Of a DNA stretch of 48,112 bases, positions 24,940 through 34,030 are shown one piece after another (position 1 is the stretch's first letter; each line of letters opens with the position of its first letter). Under the pieces are notes generated by a model. The model did not search any database. It was not told the origin of the DNA and worked only from the letters and a program-made list of their open reading frames with translations. The DNA is from Deltaproteobacteria bacterium. GTDB taxonomy: Bacteria; Desulfobacterota; Desulfarculia; Adiutricales; Adiutricaceae. The stretch covers positions 1 through 48,112 of the forward strand of contig JAISCZ010000186.1 in assembly GCA_031265205.1 (NCBI GenBank), in the 5' to 3' direction. The translations under genes and the position numbers were made by a program.

Positions 24940-27900
24940 ATGTCCGCTATTAACCCCCGTCAGCATAAAGAAATTCATTCTTTATTCAGCCACTCTCTCG
25001 CGGTCGTTTTGCTAGTTTTGGCGGGGCTCTGGCTCGCGGCGCCCCAGGCTTTTGGCGCGGTAATTAACACACCGAACCACGCTGGTTTAGTGACCGGATT
25101 TACGGGAACGGGCCCAATAACTTTTGGCGTTACTGGAGTAACGTTTGAAAACAGTCAAGCGGCTATATTTGTTACCACCCCGTCAAGAACCCTTACGGGA
25201 GACGCGGCAAATCACTTTCAATATAGCGTCCAAAGCAAAGCGATACAAATTATTTCCATGGTCCAACCTGACGCCAATGGAGATTTTCCCATAATTAACG
25301 CCGCCGCTATCAAAGATTTAATTTATCCCGCCGTAACTACGATGGACCCAAGCGGAATGCATTATATCGCTGGCCAACTAGGTACTCGCTCTTACTCTGG
25401 CGCGTCGTCTGTTAATATGGAGCCAGGAAAATGGTTGAGAATAACTACCGGAAATAACCTTAGCATCGCTAATACAAAAATTGGAGACGTTACAATTGAA
25501 TATGAATTCACTGGAACTTCTATCGGGACTCAAGGTGGGGGAGTTGTTAATGGGCTTATAGGAAGCAGTTATGACGTTGGGACAAATAATTTTGCAAATA
25601 GAGATTCTACTTTTGGAGTCATCTCCGGAAACGATTTCAATGACATCAGTATAACGATGAGAAACACGCAACAATGGTCCTATAACTACTTGGCGGGTGG
25701 CGGAGTTCTGGGATTGCGTTCCACATCTAGTGACACAATAATTCAAGGCATAGTCGGCAACATTTTCCATAATCTTACGGTGCAGACAACAAACCCAACT
25801 TACCCAACGTACGCGCCCTATATTGAGGGTGGCGGAATCATCGGATTAGACGCCGTGTCGTCTCCAACTAACGCGAGGGGAGACGCGTTAATTGGCGATT
25901 TAAGCGACAATATTTTTTCCGCTATAACCGTAAGATCTGGCGACTTCTTGATGGGTGGCGGCGTTATTGGCGTTAACAACAATAGCACGAATAACACCGA
26001 ATATACGTCCGCGAAAATCAATACTATCAGTGGAAATATTTTCGGTTCTGGTACCTTTAACGCTGTCAATGGTGGAATAGTGGTGTCAAGCCATTACGCG
26101 CTACGTGGCGGCGGCGTTATTGGCGTAAATGGACTAAGCAACGCCGATACGGCTATTTCAACAATAAGCAATAACTTTTTTGGCGGGATACAAATCCAAC
26201 CAGGAACCTATCTTCGAGGTGGCGGTATCATCGGGCTTCAGACAAACGACGATGGAGATGACGTTAGCGAAAACCCCATAACTAATCCTGGCTGTGTTTC
26301 CGGGAGCTGCGCTGTTGGAGGGACAATTTGGACAACTTCAGATAACGTTTTTTATAATATTATTGTCGAAGCAGGCATGATGCACAATGGCGGTGAAAGT
26401 GGATATGATGGCGGTGACATTATTGGTGGCGGTATCATTGGAGTCAGAACTAACAAAGGAAGCGCCAATATGTTTGCTGTTGAGCGTAACGTATTTAAAG
26501 GAATAGAGATCACTACGCATACAAACACAGGCACGAACGTCAATCAGCATGGAGATCTTCTGGGCGGAGGAATTATTGGCGTTTCATCTCAAGTTAGCGC
26601 GCTAATTGGCACGGTCGCTTCTAACTATTTTGATGATATTAGACAAAATTTGGCCGGCGCTATTCTAGGTGGCGGAATTATTGGAGTTGATATCTCGAGC
26701 GCTTCCGGCCCAACAGGAACTGTGGCCATGGTTGAATTCATTAACGCGAACTATTTTACTGGAATCCAAACTACCGTGGATGGAATAGTTGGCGGCGGAA
26801 CTATCGGCGCAAGAATTACTACTAATAATATTTTGTCAGCTCGGGGTACTGTTGGTTCTTTGAGTATAACTGACAATTTTTTTGGCAAAGATACAGATCC
26901 GTTAATAGTAATATCCACTTCTGACCCTATTACAGGTGGTGGCGTAATTGGTTTCGCGGCGTTGGGTCAAAATAACGACGCTATTGTATTGGATATAAAT
27001 AATAACGCGTTTAGGTATATTCAAGTAACCACGGTCGCTGGTGGAGATGATAGGCAGATACAGGGAGGCGGCATCGTAGGATTATACGCGCTGGATGGCG
27101 TGTCCTATATCGGAGAGTTGAGCAATAGCCTTTTTGATCATAATACCGTTAGCGCGGGCGCTTATATTGACGGCGGAGGTTTAGTTGGAGTTACCGGTTC
27201 CGCTATGACAAATAATACAATATACGCGGGGATAAGTTATGTATTAGAAAATACTTTTACGAATAACACCGTAACCGCTTTAAATGGTCAGATCATGGGG
27301 GGAGCCATCTACAGCTATGGGCTTGTCAACGAAATGGTCATTGAAAATAGCGTGTTCGAAAATAATGAATTTTATTCGACTGTGCAGTCGTCTTTCTATA
27401 GTGGCGCCCCGCCGGCCGCTCGTGTCTACGGAACCGTCACGATTGACACGGGTCAGCCAAATCCGAATCCAACTATGAGTTATAACCAGGTGGTTCTTCG
27501 CGGAAGCGGGGGACGTTCCACTCGTTTCGAGGGCAATGAAATATATGAAGGGGGCGCGTTAAGAACAACCAATTCCATTTATTTTGGCAATGTCTTAAAT
27601 GTGTATACCAGCGCCGGCTATATTTATACTAGTAATGATGATCCACCGGCATCGGACGCGAAATTAGTGATAGACGCTCAATCCGGAAGCAAAGTTGAGC
27701 TTTACGATCCTATTGAAGTTGATCAGCGTGACCAAAGTGGAGTCAGCTACGCTCATAGAACTTTTGAGATGGAAGTTCTCGGCGGGGGCGGAGAATTTAT
27801 CTGGGGGGGAATTAATTATCTAAGAGTCGGTGAATATGATGATTACACGCATAATGTCGAAAACGTGATTAATCTAAGGCCCGGAAGCGTTACCACCCTC

Positions 27901-29355
27901 GAGAGAGCTATGGGCGTATATTCCTATGAATACGACGATACAGGCTTTACGACTGAAACTACTGGCGCGGGTCATACTTTCAATTTGCAAAGCGGGGCCA
28001 CGTTAAATATCCAAGGTTGGGACGTACTTTACGCAGAACAAGCCACTGAGCTTTTTATGGGCAGCGTAAATCTCAATGGAACGCTCAATTTTCTAGTAGA
28101 CCCCGGCGCTGTTAACGATGAAACCCATTATCTTTTAGGGCTTAATCCCAATTCCTTGGCTCCGGCGACTATAGACGGCGCGATAGTGACAATGTCAGAT
28201 TTCGCGACAGATCCAGGTCTTAGCGGTGGCGACATGTATTATCTTATAGATAGTGGCGACGACAATCAAATTACTGGAGAGCAGTCTAACTCAAATTACG
28301 TAGTAAGGGCTGGCTCATTTAAGCAATATGATTTTATTATTGACAAGCAGGCTGAGCCCGCTACGCTGAGTACTAACAGATTTCTCGTGGCTCGGCTTGT
28401 CAACATCGCTCCCGCCAAGACCACCAAAATTATCCTGGAGGGAGTGAACGCCGGTCTCGCTTATATGGCCCACACCGGCGGCTGGCTCGCGGATCACAGC
28501 TTCCAGCAGGCTGATTTGGCCATTCGCGAAGAAAACGCCTGGAACTTCTTCGCGGGATTTGATGTCTCCCGTTTCTGGGTCGATTCTTATGGCGACATTG
28601 ATATCACGGGTTACACCTGGCTGGCCGGCTTTTCCAATAAAACTACCCACGCCGTTGGCTCCCTCCTAATAGGCGCGTTTCTGGAAGGATCTTATTCCTC
28701 CTACGATATTACCGGCGATTTTGCCACTATCGCCCGTCCAGAAGTTGATGGGCATGGCCATATCCGCTACGCCGGCGTAGGCGTTATGGCCCGTCAGCGT
28801 TTCGACAATAACTTGCGGATTGAGGGCGCGATCAGGGGAGGTCAGCTGCGAAACCATTTTCAGTCCAACAACTACATAACCAATGGCGTTAACGTGGGTT
28901 ATGACCTTGAGACCAATTACTACGCCGCCCACCTTGGGCTGGGCTACGAAACGGCCTTAACCGATGTCACGAGCCTTGATTTCATCGTCAGGGGCTACTG
29001 GGCCAGGCAGGTGGGGAAAGATCTCGCGCTCAATACCGGCGAGGTAGTGCTTTTAGACGACGCCAATTCCTACCGCGCCCGGGGCGGGGCGAGATTGACT
29101 CACGCCGTTACCCCCAATTTCTCCGTGTACGGCGGCGCCTATTATGAGCACGAGTTTGACAACAAAACGAGCGCCACGGCCGACAATTATATCTTTGAAG
29201 ATCCCGAGTTAACTGGCGGGGTGGGCATTTTTGAGATTGGCGCCATCGGCCACGCCAACAGTAACGACCGTCTCTCCGTTGAATTTGGCTTACAAGGCTA
29301 CGCTGGCCATTTCAAAGGCCTTTCCGGCGGAGTGCGGGTCGGCTACGACTTCTAG
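24940..29355 (+). CDS. Type Va autotransporter with GGG(V/I)IG-repeat passenger
   Basis: A 1471-residue secreted surface protein. A signal peptide (residues 1-40, ending APQAFGA) leads to a long passenger that is probably a right-handed beta-helix. About fourteen repeats, 35-70 residues apart, centre on GGGVIGV/GGGIIGL, usually preceded by a segment of the N-x-F-x-x-I type (for example GNIFHNLTV). The C-terminal 310 residues or so (from about KTTKIILEGVNAGLAYM) form an autotransporter beta-barrel and end in GVRVGYDF with the required terminal Phe. No catalytic motif is visible, so adhesion or surface interaction is the likeliest role. AAGGAGG lies 7 nt before the ATG. The passenger DNA is clearly more AT-rich than the barrel DNA (switch near 28400), suggesting passenger exchange on a resident barrel. 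The gene is monocistronic, with a terminator at 29455-29498. Confidence 0.93.
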   Translation: MSAINPRQHKEIHSLFSHSLAVVLLVLAGLWLAAPQAFGAVINTPNHAGLVTGFTGTGPITFGVTGVTFENSQAAIFVTTPSRTLTGDAANHFQYSVQSKAIQIISMVQPDANGDFPIINAAAIKDLIYPAVTTMDPSGMHYIAGQLGTRSYSGASSVNMEPGKWLRITTGNNLSIANTKIGDVTIEYEFTGTSIGTQGGGVVNGLIGSSYDVGTNNFANRDSTFGVISGNDFNDISITMRNTQQWSYNYLAGGGVLGLRSTSSDTIIQGIVGNIFHNLTVQTTNPTYPTYAPYIEGGGIIGLDAVSSPTNARGDALIGDLSDNIFSAITVRSGDFLMGGGVIGVNNNSTNNTEYTSAKINTISGNIFGSGTFNAVNGGIVVSSHYALRGGGVIGVNGLSNADTAISTISNNFFGGIQIQPGTYLRGGGIIGLQTNDDGDDVSENPITNPGCVSGSCAVGGTIWTTSDNVFYNIIVEAGMMHNGGESGYDGGDIIGGGIIGVRTNKGSANMFAVERNVFKGIEITTHTNTGTNVNQHGDLLGGGIIGVSSQVSALIGTVASNYFDDIRQNLAGAILGGGIIGVDISSASGPTGTVAMVEFINANYFTGIQTTVDGIVGGGTIGARITTNNILSARGTVGSLSITDNFFGKDTDPLIVISTSDPITGGGVIGFAALGQNNDAIVLDINNNAFRYIQVTTVAGGDDRQIQGGGIVGLYALDGVSYIGELSNSLFDHNTVSAGAYIDGGGLVGVTGSAMTNNTIYAGISYVLENTFTNNTVTALNGQIMGGAIYSYGLVNEMVIENSVFENNEFYSTVQSSFYSGAPPAARVYGTVTIDTGQPNPNPTMSYNQVVLRGSGGRSTRFEGNEIYEGGALRTTNSIYFGNVLNVYTSAGYIYTSNDDPPASDAKLVIDAQSGSKVELYDPIEVDQRDQSGVSYAHRTFEMEVLGGGGEFIWGGINYLRVGEYDDYTHNVENVINLRPGSVTTLERAMGVYSYEYDDTGFTTETTGAGHTFNLQSGATLNIQGWDVLYAEQATELFMGSVNLNGTLNFLVDPGAVNDETHYLLGLNPNSLAPATIDGAIVTMSDFATDPGLSGGDMYYLIDSGDDNQITGEQSNSNYVVRAGSFKQYDFIIDKQAEPATLSTNRFLVARLVNIAPAKTTKIILEGVNAGLAYMAHTGGWLADHSFQQADLAIREENAWNFFAGFDVSRFWVDSYGDIDITGYTWLAGFSNKTTHAVGSLLIGAFLEGSYSSYDITGDFATIARPEVDGHGHIRYAGVGVMARQRFDNNLRIEGAIRGGQLRNHFQSNNYITNGVNVGYDLETNYYAAHLGLGYETALTDVTSLDFIVRGYWARQVGKDLALNTGEVVLLDDANSYRARGGARLTHAVTPNFSVYGGAYYEHEFDNKTSATADNYIFEDPELTGGVGIFEIGAIGHANSNDRLSVEFGLQGYAGHFKGLSGGVRVGYDF

Positions 29356-29454
29356 GCCTCGGCCCCCCCCGCGGGTCTTTCCCTTTCTGGGAACGCTTCA
29401 AAAGTCCCGCTAAAGCGCGTAAAACTTGGGGCTCCTCGTCGGGCCCCGCGAATT

Positions 29455-29498
29455 AACCCCGGGTTAGGGACGCTAAGCTCTCTAGCCCTGGGTTTTTT
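29455..29498 (+). terminator. Rho-independent terminator after the autotransporter
   Basis: AACCCCGGG (29455-29463) pairs with CCCTGGGTT (29486-29494) with one mismatch. The hairpin is followed directly by a run of six T (29493-29498). It lies 100 bp after the autotransporter stop codon. Confidence 0.65.
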
Positions 29499-30214
29499 CT
29501 CTTCGGCGCGGGCGGCGTTTTGATTTTGACGCGTGGCCAATTAGGAGTGTTCGCGTACGTTCTTTTGCGCTATTCTGAGAAATTTTTTTCCATGAATTTC
29601 CAACAAAATGGCTGGATTGGCCGAAGAACCGCCTTTAATAGACGACAGTGAGCGACCAGCTGGCGCAACTCTCCCGGCGCCGTCGTTTGTATTCACTCTT
29701 TAAAATCGGCTCTTGGTTCGGTCGAGCGACGCCATTCCTCCTTAACGCGCCTCCGCCTTAATCTTAACGCGCACCTTTCGCGCCCATGGCTTTACGCCCG
29801 GTTGGAAAGCTGATTCTTGGCGGGAATCCTTGATTACGCGCCGCCGTGGCTTTTCAAAGGACAAGGCGATTTTCCAGGCCTCCAGAAACGCTTTATGTCG
29901 CGAGGCAATCGAATATGGCTTTAAGCCCTACCCTCAGGAACATAGGATTTTTGGGCGGTTACTTTAGGTTATGTCAATTATCTCCCTTTTTTTCCTTGAG
30001 CGGCCAAAGAGTCCAACTTGACTCTCTTTCCACGCGAGAAGTTCCCCGAGCGGCGAATGATCGCTTGGTGAAATGGCGAGAGCATATATTTTTATAGCTA
30101 TTTATAATAAAATATATCTTTATTGATAATATTAAGTATCTATACTATTAAATATATCTTAGATATGTCTGTATAGAATGATAGCGCGCCATAATTTTTT
30201 ATCTTTGCTATTTT
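29499..30214. other. Non-coding region between autotransporter and AbiE locus
   Basis: I see no gene here. The sequence is GC-rich to about 30050 and then strongly AT-rich (30080-30180), marking the edge of the AbiE island. An open frame at 29846-30097 has no family resemblance and no ribosome site. Confidence 0.5.
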
Positions 30215-30250
30215 CGGGCGAAAAATGTATATCGGGCGAAAAATGTATAT
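30215..30250 (+). promoter_or_regulatory. Tandem 18-bp operator repeat upstream of abiEi
   Basis: CGGGCGAAAAATGTATAT occurs twice back to back (30215-30232 and 30233-30250), 36 bp upstream of the abiEi ATG. With the preceding ATTTT the first copy also forms an imperfect inverted repeat around its centre (ATTTTCG-GG-CGAAAAAT). AbiEi antitoxins are known to repress their own promoter through repeats, so this is the likely autoregulatory site. Confidence 0.55.
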
Positions 30251-30285
30251 TATGAAGGTCGAATCTTACGGAAGGTGGCGCGCGT

Positions 30286-30881
30286 ATGTCGAGAGAGAAA
30301 GAAAAAGTTTTTGAGTTGCTTGAACAAAATAACGGGCATCTTTTGGCGAATAAAGCGCGCGCGGCTGGCGTTTCTTACGCCACGCTCCAGCGGATGGTGA
30401 AGAGCGGGGAAATTGAGCGCGCCGAGCAGGGATTATATGTTAAGCCTGATATTTTTCCAGACATTTATTTTATAGCTCAATATCGTTGTCCTAAAGGAGT
30501 ATTTTCACACGAAACCCGCTCTATCTTCACGATCTTTGCGATCGTATACCGTTGAGATTCGCGATGACAATTCCATCCGGAAGTAGCACGAGGATGATTC
30601 GCGAATCGCACATCGAATTCTTTTATTGTAAACCGAGTCTTGTCAACGAGCATACCGAGAAAATTGTGTCTGAATACGGCAATGAGATAGTAGTTTATGA
30701 TATGGAAAGAACATTATGTGACTGTATACGCCATAGCGAAAGAATAGACTTAGATCTGTTTATCGCGGGGTTTAGGTGGTATGTAAGGAGCCCAAAACGA
30801 GACTATGGAAAATTGCTTGACTACGCGAGGTTTTTTAAAATTCATAGGGAAGTACAATCTTTACTATTGGCGTTGTTATGA
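30286..30881 (+). pseudogene. abiEi: AbiEi-type antitoxin (winged-helix transcriptional regulator), frameshifted
   Basis: The first 76 residues (MSREKEKVFELLEQNNGHLL, then AGVSYATLQRMVKSGEIER) form the winged helix-turn-helix of AbiEi, which represses the abiE promoter and neutralises the toxin. The frame breaks after GVFSHET at about 30514-30518: the expected continuation LYLHDLCDRIPLRFAMTIPS lies in another frame from 30519, consistent with one missing base. The rest, through ERTLCDCIRHSERIDLDLF and the C-terminal helices, is normal for the family. The stop overlaps abiEii by 4 nt. The break could be true decay, slippage or a sequencing error. Confidence 0.85.
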
Positions 30882-31713
30882 GCGTTAAATATAAAGCTTC
30901 GAATGTGAAATCCTGGGCGGTTAATAACTCGAACAAATATAAAATTGATAGTTCAATGTTTATTCAAATGTTTATGATGGAACGCTTTATGGAGCGTTTA
31001 TTTTGCTCTCCTTATCGCGATAATTTTATACTGAAGGGCGGCTTCCTGATTTCTTCTTTAGCTGGCATTGAAAATAGAATTACTAAAGACCTTGACGCAA
31101 ATATCACTGGTATTCATATTGATAAAGATAATTTAAAGGAAATTATTAATAATGTTATCAATATTCAACGCGATGATGGCGTGATATTTTCAATCTACAA
31201 GATAGATTCGATACGAGAAAAATTATCGCCAGATGACTGCCGGGTAGTTTTAAATTGTAAACTTGAGAACACGCGCTCTCATTTCCATATTGATATTGTG
31301 AATGACGATAAAATTTATCCTCATCCAATTGCGCATGAATATAAAATGCTAACTAATGACGAGCGAATTGCCGTAAAGGCTGTAAACGTTCAAAGTATTC
31401 TCGCGGATAAAATTCTCGCTATTCTTTACTACGGCGCCTCTGGAGGTCGCGCGCGCGACTATTATGACGTATATCTTTTATTAAAATATATGGGGCAAAT
31501 TTGAATAAAGGTGAACTACTCCAAATTATTAAACGAAAAGCCGAGGATAATTCTCGTGAAGAGTTAATTTTAAACTCTTCGAAATACTTGAATTTAATCG
31601 ATAAAACTAACGCCGCTCATTCGGCGTGGCGAAAATTTCAAAAAAAATATCCTTATTCAAAGGATATTGAATTGCGGGAATCTATTGACATAATCCGCGG
31701 CGTATTCGCTTAA
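30878..31713 (+). pseudogene. abiEii: AbiEii-type nucleotidyltransferase toxin, frameshifted near the C-terminus
   Basis: AbiEii toxins are DNA-polymerase-beta-like nucleotidyltransferases that block growth during phage infection. The catalytic region is visible as LKGGFLISS (the GGT/GS-type loop), then RITKDLDANI with the paired acidic residues, then ILADKILAILYYGASGGRARDYYDVYLL. The frame stops at 31502-31504 after YMGQI. The C-terminal helices (LNKGELLQIIKRKAEDNS..., ending DIIRGVFA) continue from 31501 in another frame. Adding one T to the TTT run at 31499-31501 joins them. The catalytic domain itself is intact, so a shortened protein could still be made. It is AT-rich and translationally coupled to abiEi. 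Confidence 0.85.
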
Positions 31714-32115
31714 GCGCTCGCTTTTTGGGAAAATCGCGCTTGGCTTAGGAGAGCGTAATTCCGTCCCGCGACGGCAAATTTGTTTGAGATGAGGGGCCAA
31801 TTAGCGCAAGACGCGCTCTTTTGGGAGGCGTCTCGGGAGGCGGCGCTTAACGACGCGCTCTCTTTTGGAAAATTAAAATTTCATCCAGAGCGTCCACTCA
31901 AGCGTCTTGGGGGAGGCGAGTCCTCTTCTGACGGCGGGAGTTTTCTCTCGGGGATTCGCGAGGGATCCCGTTATGGGCTAAAAGGCTGGGGCCAATGTCC
32001 CCTGGTCAATCACCCTCCGCCGCCCAAGAGGATGGCGAAAGGCGATAGGTCGGCCGCGAGGCGCGCCTGGGAAGCTATTTTCGCGCCTGGGGGGCCTTCT
32101 CAAGCCCTCAAAAAC
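31714..32115. other. Non-coding gap between AbiE and hydrogenase loci
   Basis: Two convergent units meet here. The sequence is mixed in composition, and the open frames in it resemble no family. The only clear structure is the terminator immediately after it (32116-32147). Confidence 0.5.
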
Positions 32116-32147
32116 AAAAGAGGCCGGGATCGCTCCCGGCCTCTTTT
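32116..32147. terminator. Bidirectional rho-independent terminator
   Basis: AAAAGAGGCCGGGA and TCCCGGCCTCTTTT form a perfect 14-bp stem around the loop TCGC. On the plus strand it ends in TTTT, and on the minus strand in TTTTGTTTTT, where it closes the hydrogenase operon about 130 bp after its last stop codon. It also insulates the hydrogenase from the AbiE locus. Confidence 0.9.
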
Positions 32148-32278
32148 ATGGGTGAAATCAATATCCGCGAGGATGTCAGAGCGAACAAATAAGTGGGTTA
32201 TTCGCTCGCGGGCGAAGCTAAAGCGCGCGCGCCTTTAAAACAGCGCCTTTTGGCGCGGCGGCTTGGGGAAAATGGACC

Positions 32279-34021
32279 CTACTCGGTGTAGAGATCCATG
32301 TGGGGGTTATGGAAGGTCGTGTGGAGAAGCTTGTGGGAGAGATGCCCGCCCGGCTCTTTGAGGTACTCGTCGTAAAGGGCTTTGACCTCGGGGTTCTCGT
32401 GGCTTTTGCGCAAAGTGAGCTGACGGTCGTCCTCGTACAGGCCCGCCATGCGCTTGGCCCGGTAGTTGATATCCGAGGAGATGGGCTGCCCCCCGCCGGA
32501 GATGCAACCGCCGGGGCAGGCCATGACCTCAATGAAGTGCCAGCCGCGGGGATTCCCGGCCTTGATGGTGTCCATGACCTTGCGGGCGTTGCCCAGGCCG
32601 TGGGCGATGGCGACCTTGATCTTGGTCCCCTCCAGGTCAATTTCGGCTTCCCGGAGGCCCGCGAGACCGCGGATGGCGCCGAACTCGATGGCGGGCAGGG
32701 TCTTTTTGGTGACGACCTCGTAAGCGGTGCGGAGGGCCGCCTCCATGACGCCGCCGGTGTTTCCGAAGATCGTTCCCGCGCCGCTGCCGATGCCCATGAT
32801 GGGATCGTAGTTTTCGGGCTTGATCTGGTCAAAGGCCACGCCGCAGGACTTGAGGAGCTTGCCGAGCTCGCGGGTGGTGAGGACGTAGTCGACGTCCTGG
32901 TAGCCGCTGGCGTTCATCTCGGGGCGCGTGCACTCAAACTTCTTGGCCGTGCAGGGCATGATGGAGACGGAAACGATCTTGGCGGGATCGATTTTCTCCT
33001 TCTCGGCGTAGTAGGTCTTGGCCAAGGCGCCGAAGATCTGCTGCGGGCTCTTGCAGGTGGAGTGGTGCTGGACCAACTCGGGATAGAACATTTCCATGAA
33101 GTTGATCCAGCCCGGGGAGCAGCTGGTGATCATGGGCATGTCCTTGCCGCTACCGAGGCGGTGGAGGAACTCGGTCGCCTCTTCCATGATGGTCACGTCG
33201 GCGGTGAAGTTGGTGTCGAGGACCCGGTCAAAGCCGGCCCTTTTGAGGCCCGCCACCATTTTGCCGGTGACGATGGAGCCGGGGGCCCCGCCGAAGAGCT
33301 CGCCAAGGGCCACGCGGACGGAGGGCGCGGTCTGGACGATGACGATCTTTTCGGGATCGCTGATGGCGTCCATGACCTTCTCCGTGTCGTCTTTCACGGT
33401 GATGGCGCCCACGGGGCAGATGACCGAGCACTGGCCGCAGAGCGTGCAGGCGACCTCGCCCAGGCCCTTGCCGAAGGCCGGGGTCACGATGGAGCTAAAG
33501 CCGCGGTTGGCGAAGGTGTAGACCGAGCAGGTCTGCTTGTCGGCGCAGAAGCGCACGCAGCGACCGCAGAGCACGCACTTGTTGGGGTCGCGCACCAAGC
33601 TGGGGGAGGTGCGGTCCACCACCCAGGTGGGTTTGGACTTCTCGAAGCGGATCTCCTTGACGCCCAGGTCGAGGGCCAGTTTCTGGAGCTCGCAGTTTTG
33701 GTTGCGGTCGCAGGTGAGGCACTCGTGGGGATGGTTGGCCAAAAGAAGCTCCACCACGAGGCGCCGCGCCTCGCGCACCTTGGGGGAGTTCGTGAAGACC
33801 ACGAGACCATCGGTGACGGGGTAGGAACAGGCGGCGACCAAGGCCCGCGCTCCCACCGCCTCCACCACGCAGACGCGGCAGCCGCTGTAGGGCTTCACGT
33901 CGAAGTGATGGCAGAGAGTGGGAATGTTGATGCCAAGTTTCCGGGCGGCCCCCCAGATGGTGACGCCGGCCGGGACGGTCACGGATTGGTTGTCGATGGT
34001 CAGGGTAACGTTTTTACTCAT
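32279..34021 (-). CDS. hydA: [FeFe] hydrogenase catalytic subunit (HydA/HndD type)
   Basis: This 580-residue catalytic subunit reversibly makes H2 at an H-cluster. Domains in order: [2Fe-2S] with C37, C48, C51, C65; His-Cys [4Fe-4S] with H97, C101, C104, C110; two [4Fe-4S] sites with C149/152/155/159 and C192/195/198/202; then the H-cluster domain with L1 TSCSPGW (C301), L2 MPCTAKKFE (C357) and L3 EVMACPGGCISGGGQP (C502, C506), plus the small-subunit-like tail (KSHENPEVKALYDEYL). L1 has Ser where the textbook motif TSCCPxW has its second Cys. With the two upstream genes this is the trimeric NAD(H)/ferredoxin bifurcating or confurcating type. It starts 9 nt after hydB, and no export signal is present, so it is cytoplasmic. 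Confidence 0.96.
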   Translation of the reverse strand: MSKNVTLTIDNQSVTVPAGVTIWGAARKLGINIPTLCHHFDVKPYSGCRVCVVEAVGARALVAACSYPVTDGLVVFTNSPKVREARRLVVELLLANHPHECLTCDRNQNCELQKLALDLGVKEIRFEKSKPTWVVDRTSPSLVRDPNKCVLCGRCVRFCADKQTCSVYTFANRGFSSIVTPAFGKGLGEVACTLCGQCSVICPVGAITVKDDTEKVMDAISDPEKIVIVQTAPSVRVALGELFGGAPGSIVTGKMVAGLKRAGFDRVLDTNFTADVTIMEEATEFLHRLGSGKDMPMITSCSPGWINFMEMFYPELVQHHSTCKSPQQIFGALAKTYYAEKEKIDPAKIVSVSIMPCTAKKFECTRPEMNASGYQDVDYVLTTRELGKLLKSCGVAFDQIKPENYDPIMGIGSGAGTIFGNTGGVMEAALRTAYEVVTKKTLPAIEFGAIRGLAGLREAEIDLEGTKIKVAIAHGLGNARKVMDTIKAGNPRGWHFIEVMACPGGCISGGGQPISSDINYRAKRMAGLYEDDRQLTLRKSHENPEVKALYDEYLKEPGGHLSHKLLHTTFHNPHMDLYTE

Positions 34022-34030
34022 GGGGGCACC

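Noticed and set aside
29846..30097. An 83-codon open frame upstream of abiEi
   Set aside because: It has no ribosome site, no recognisable family and a composition like the surrounding non-coding DNA.
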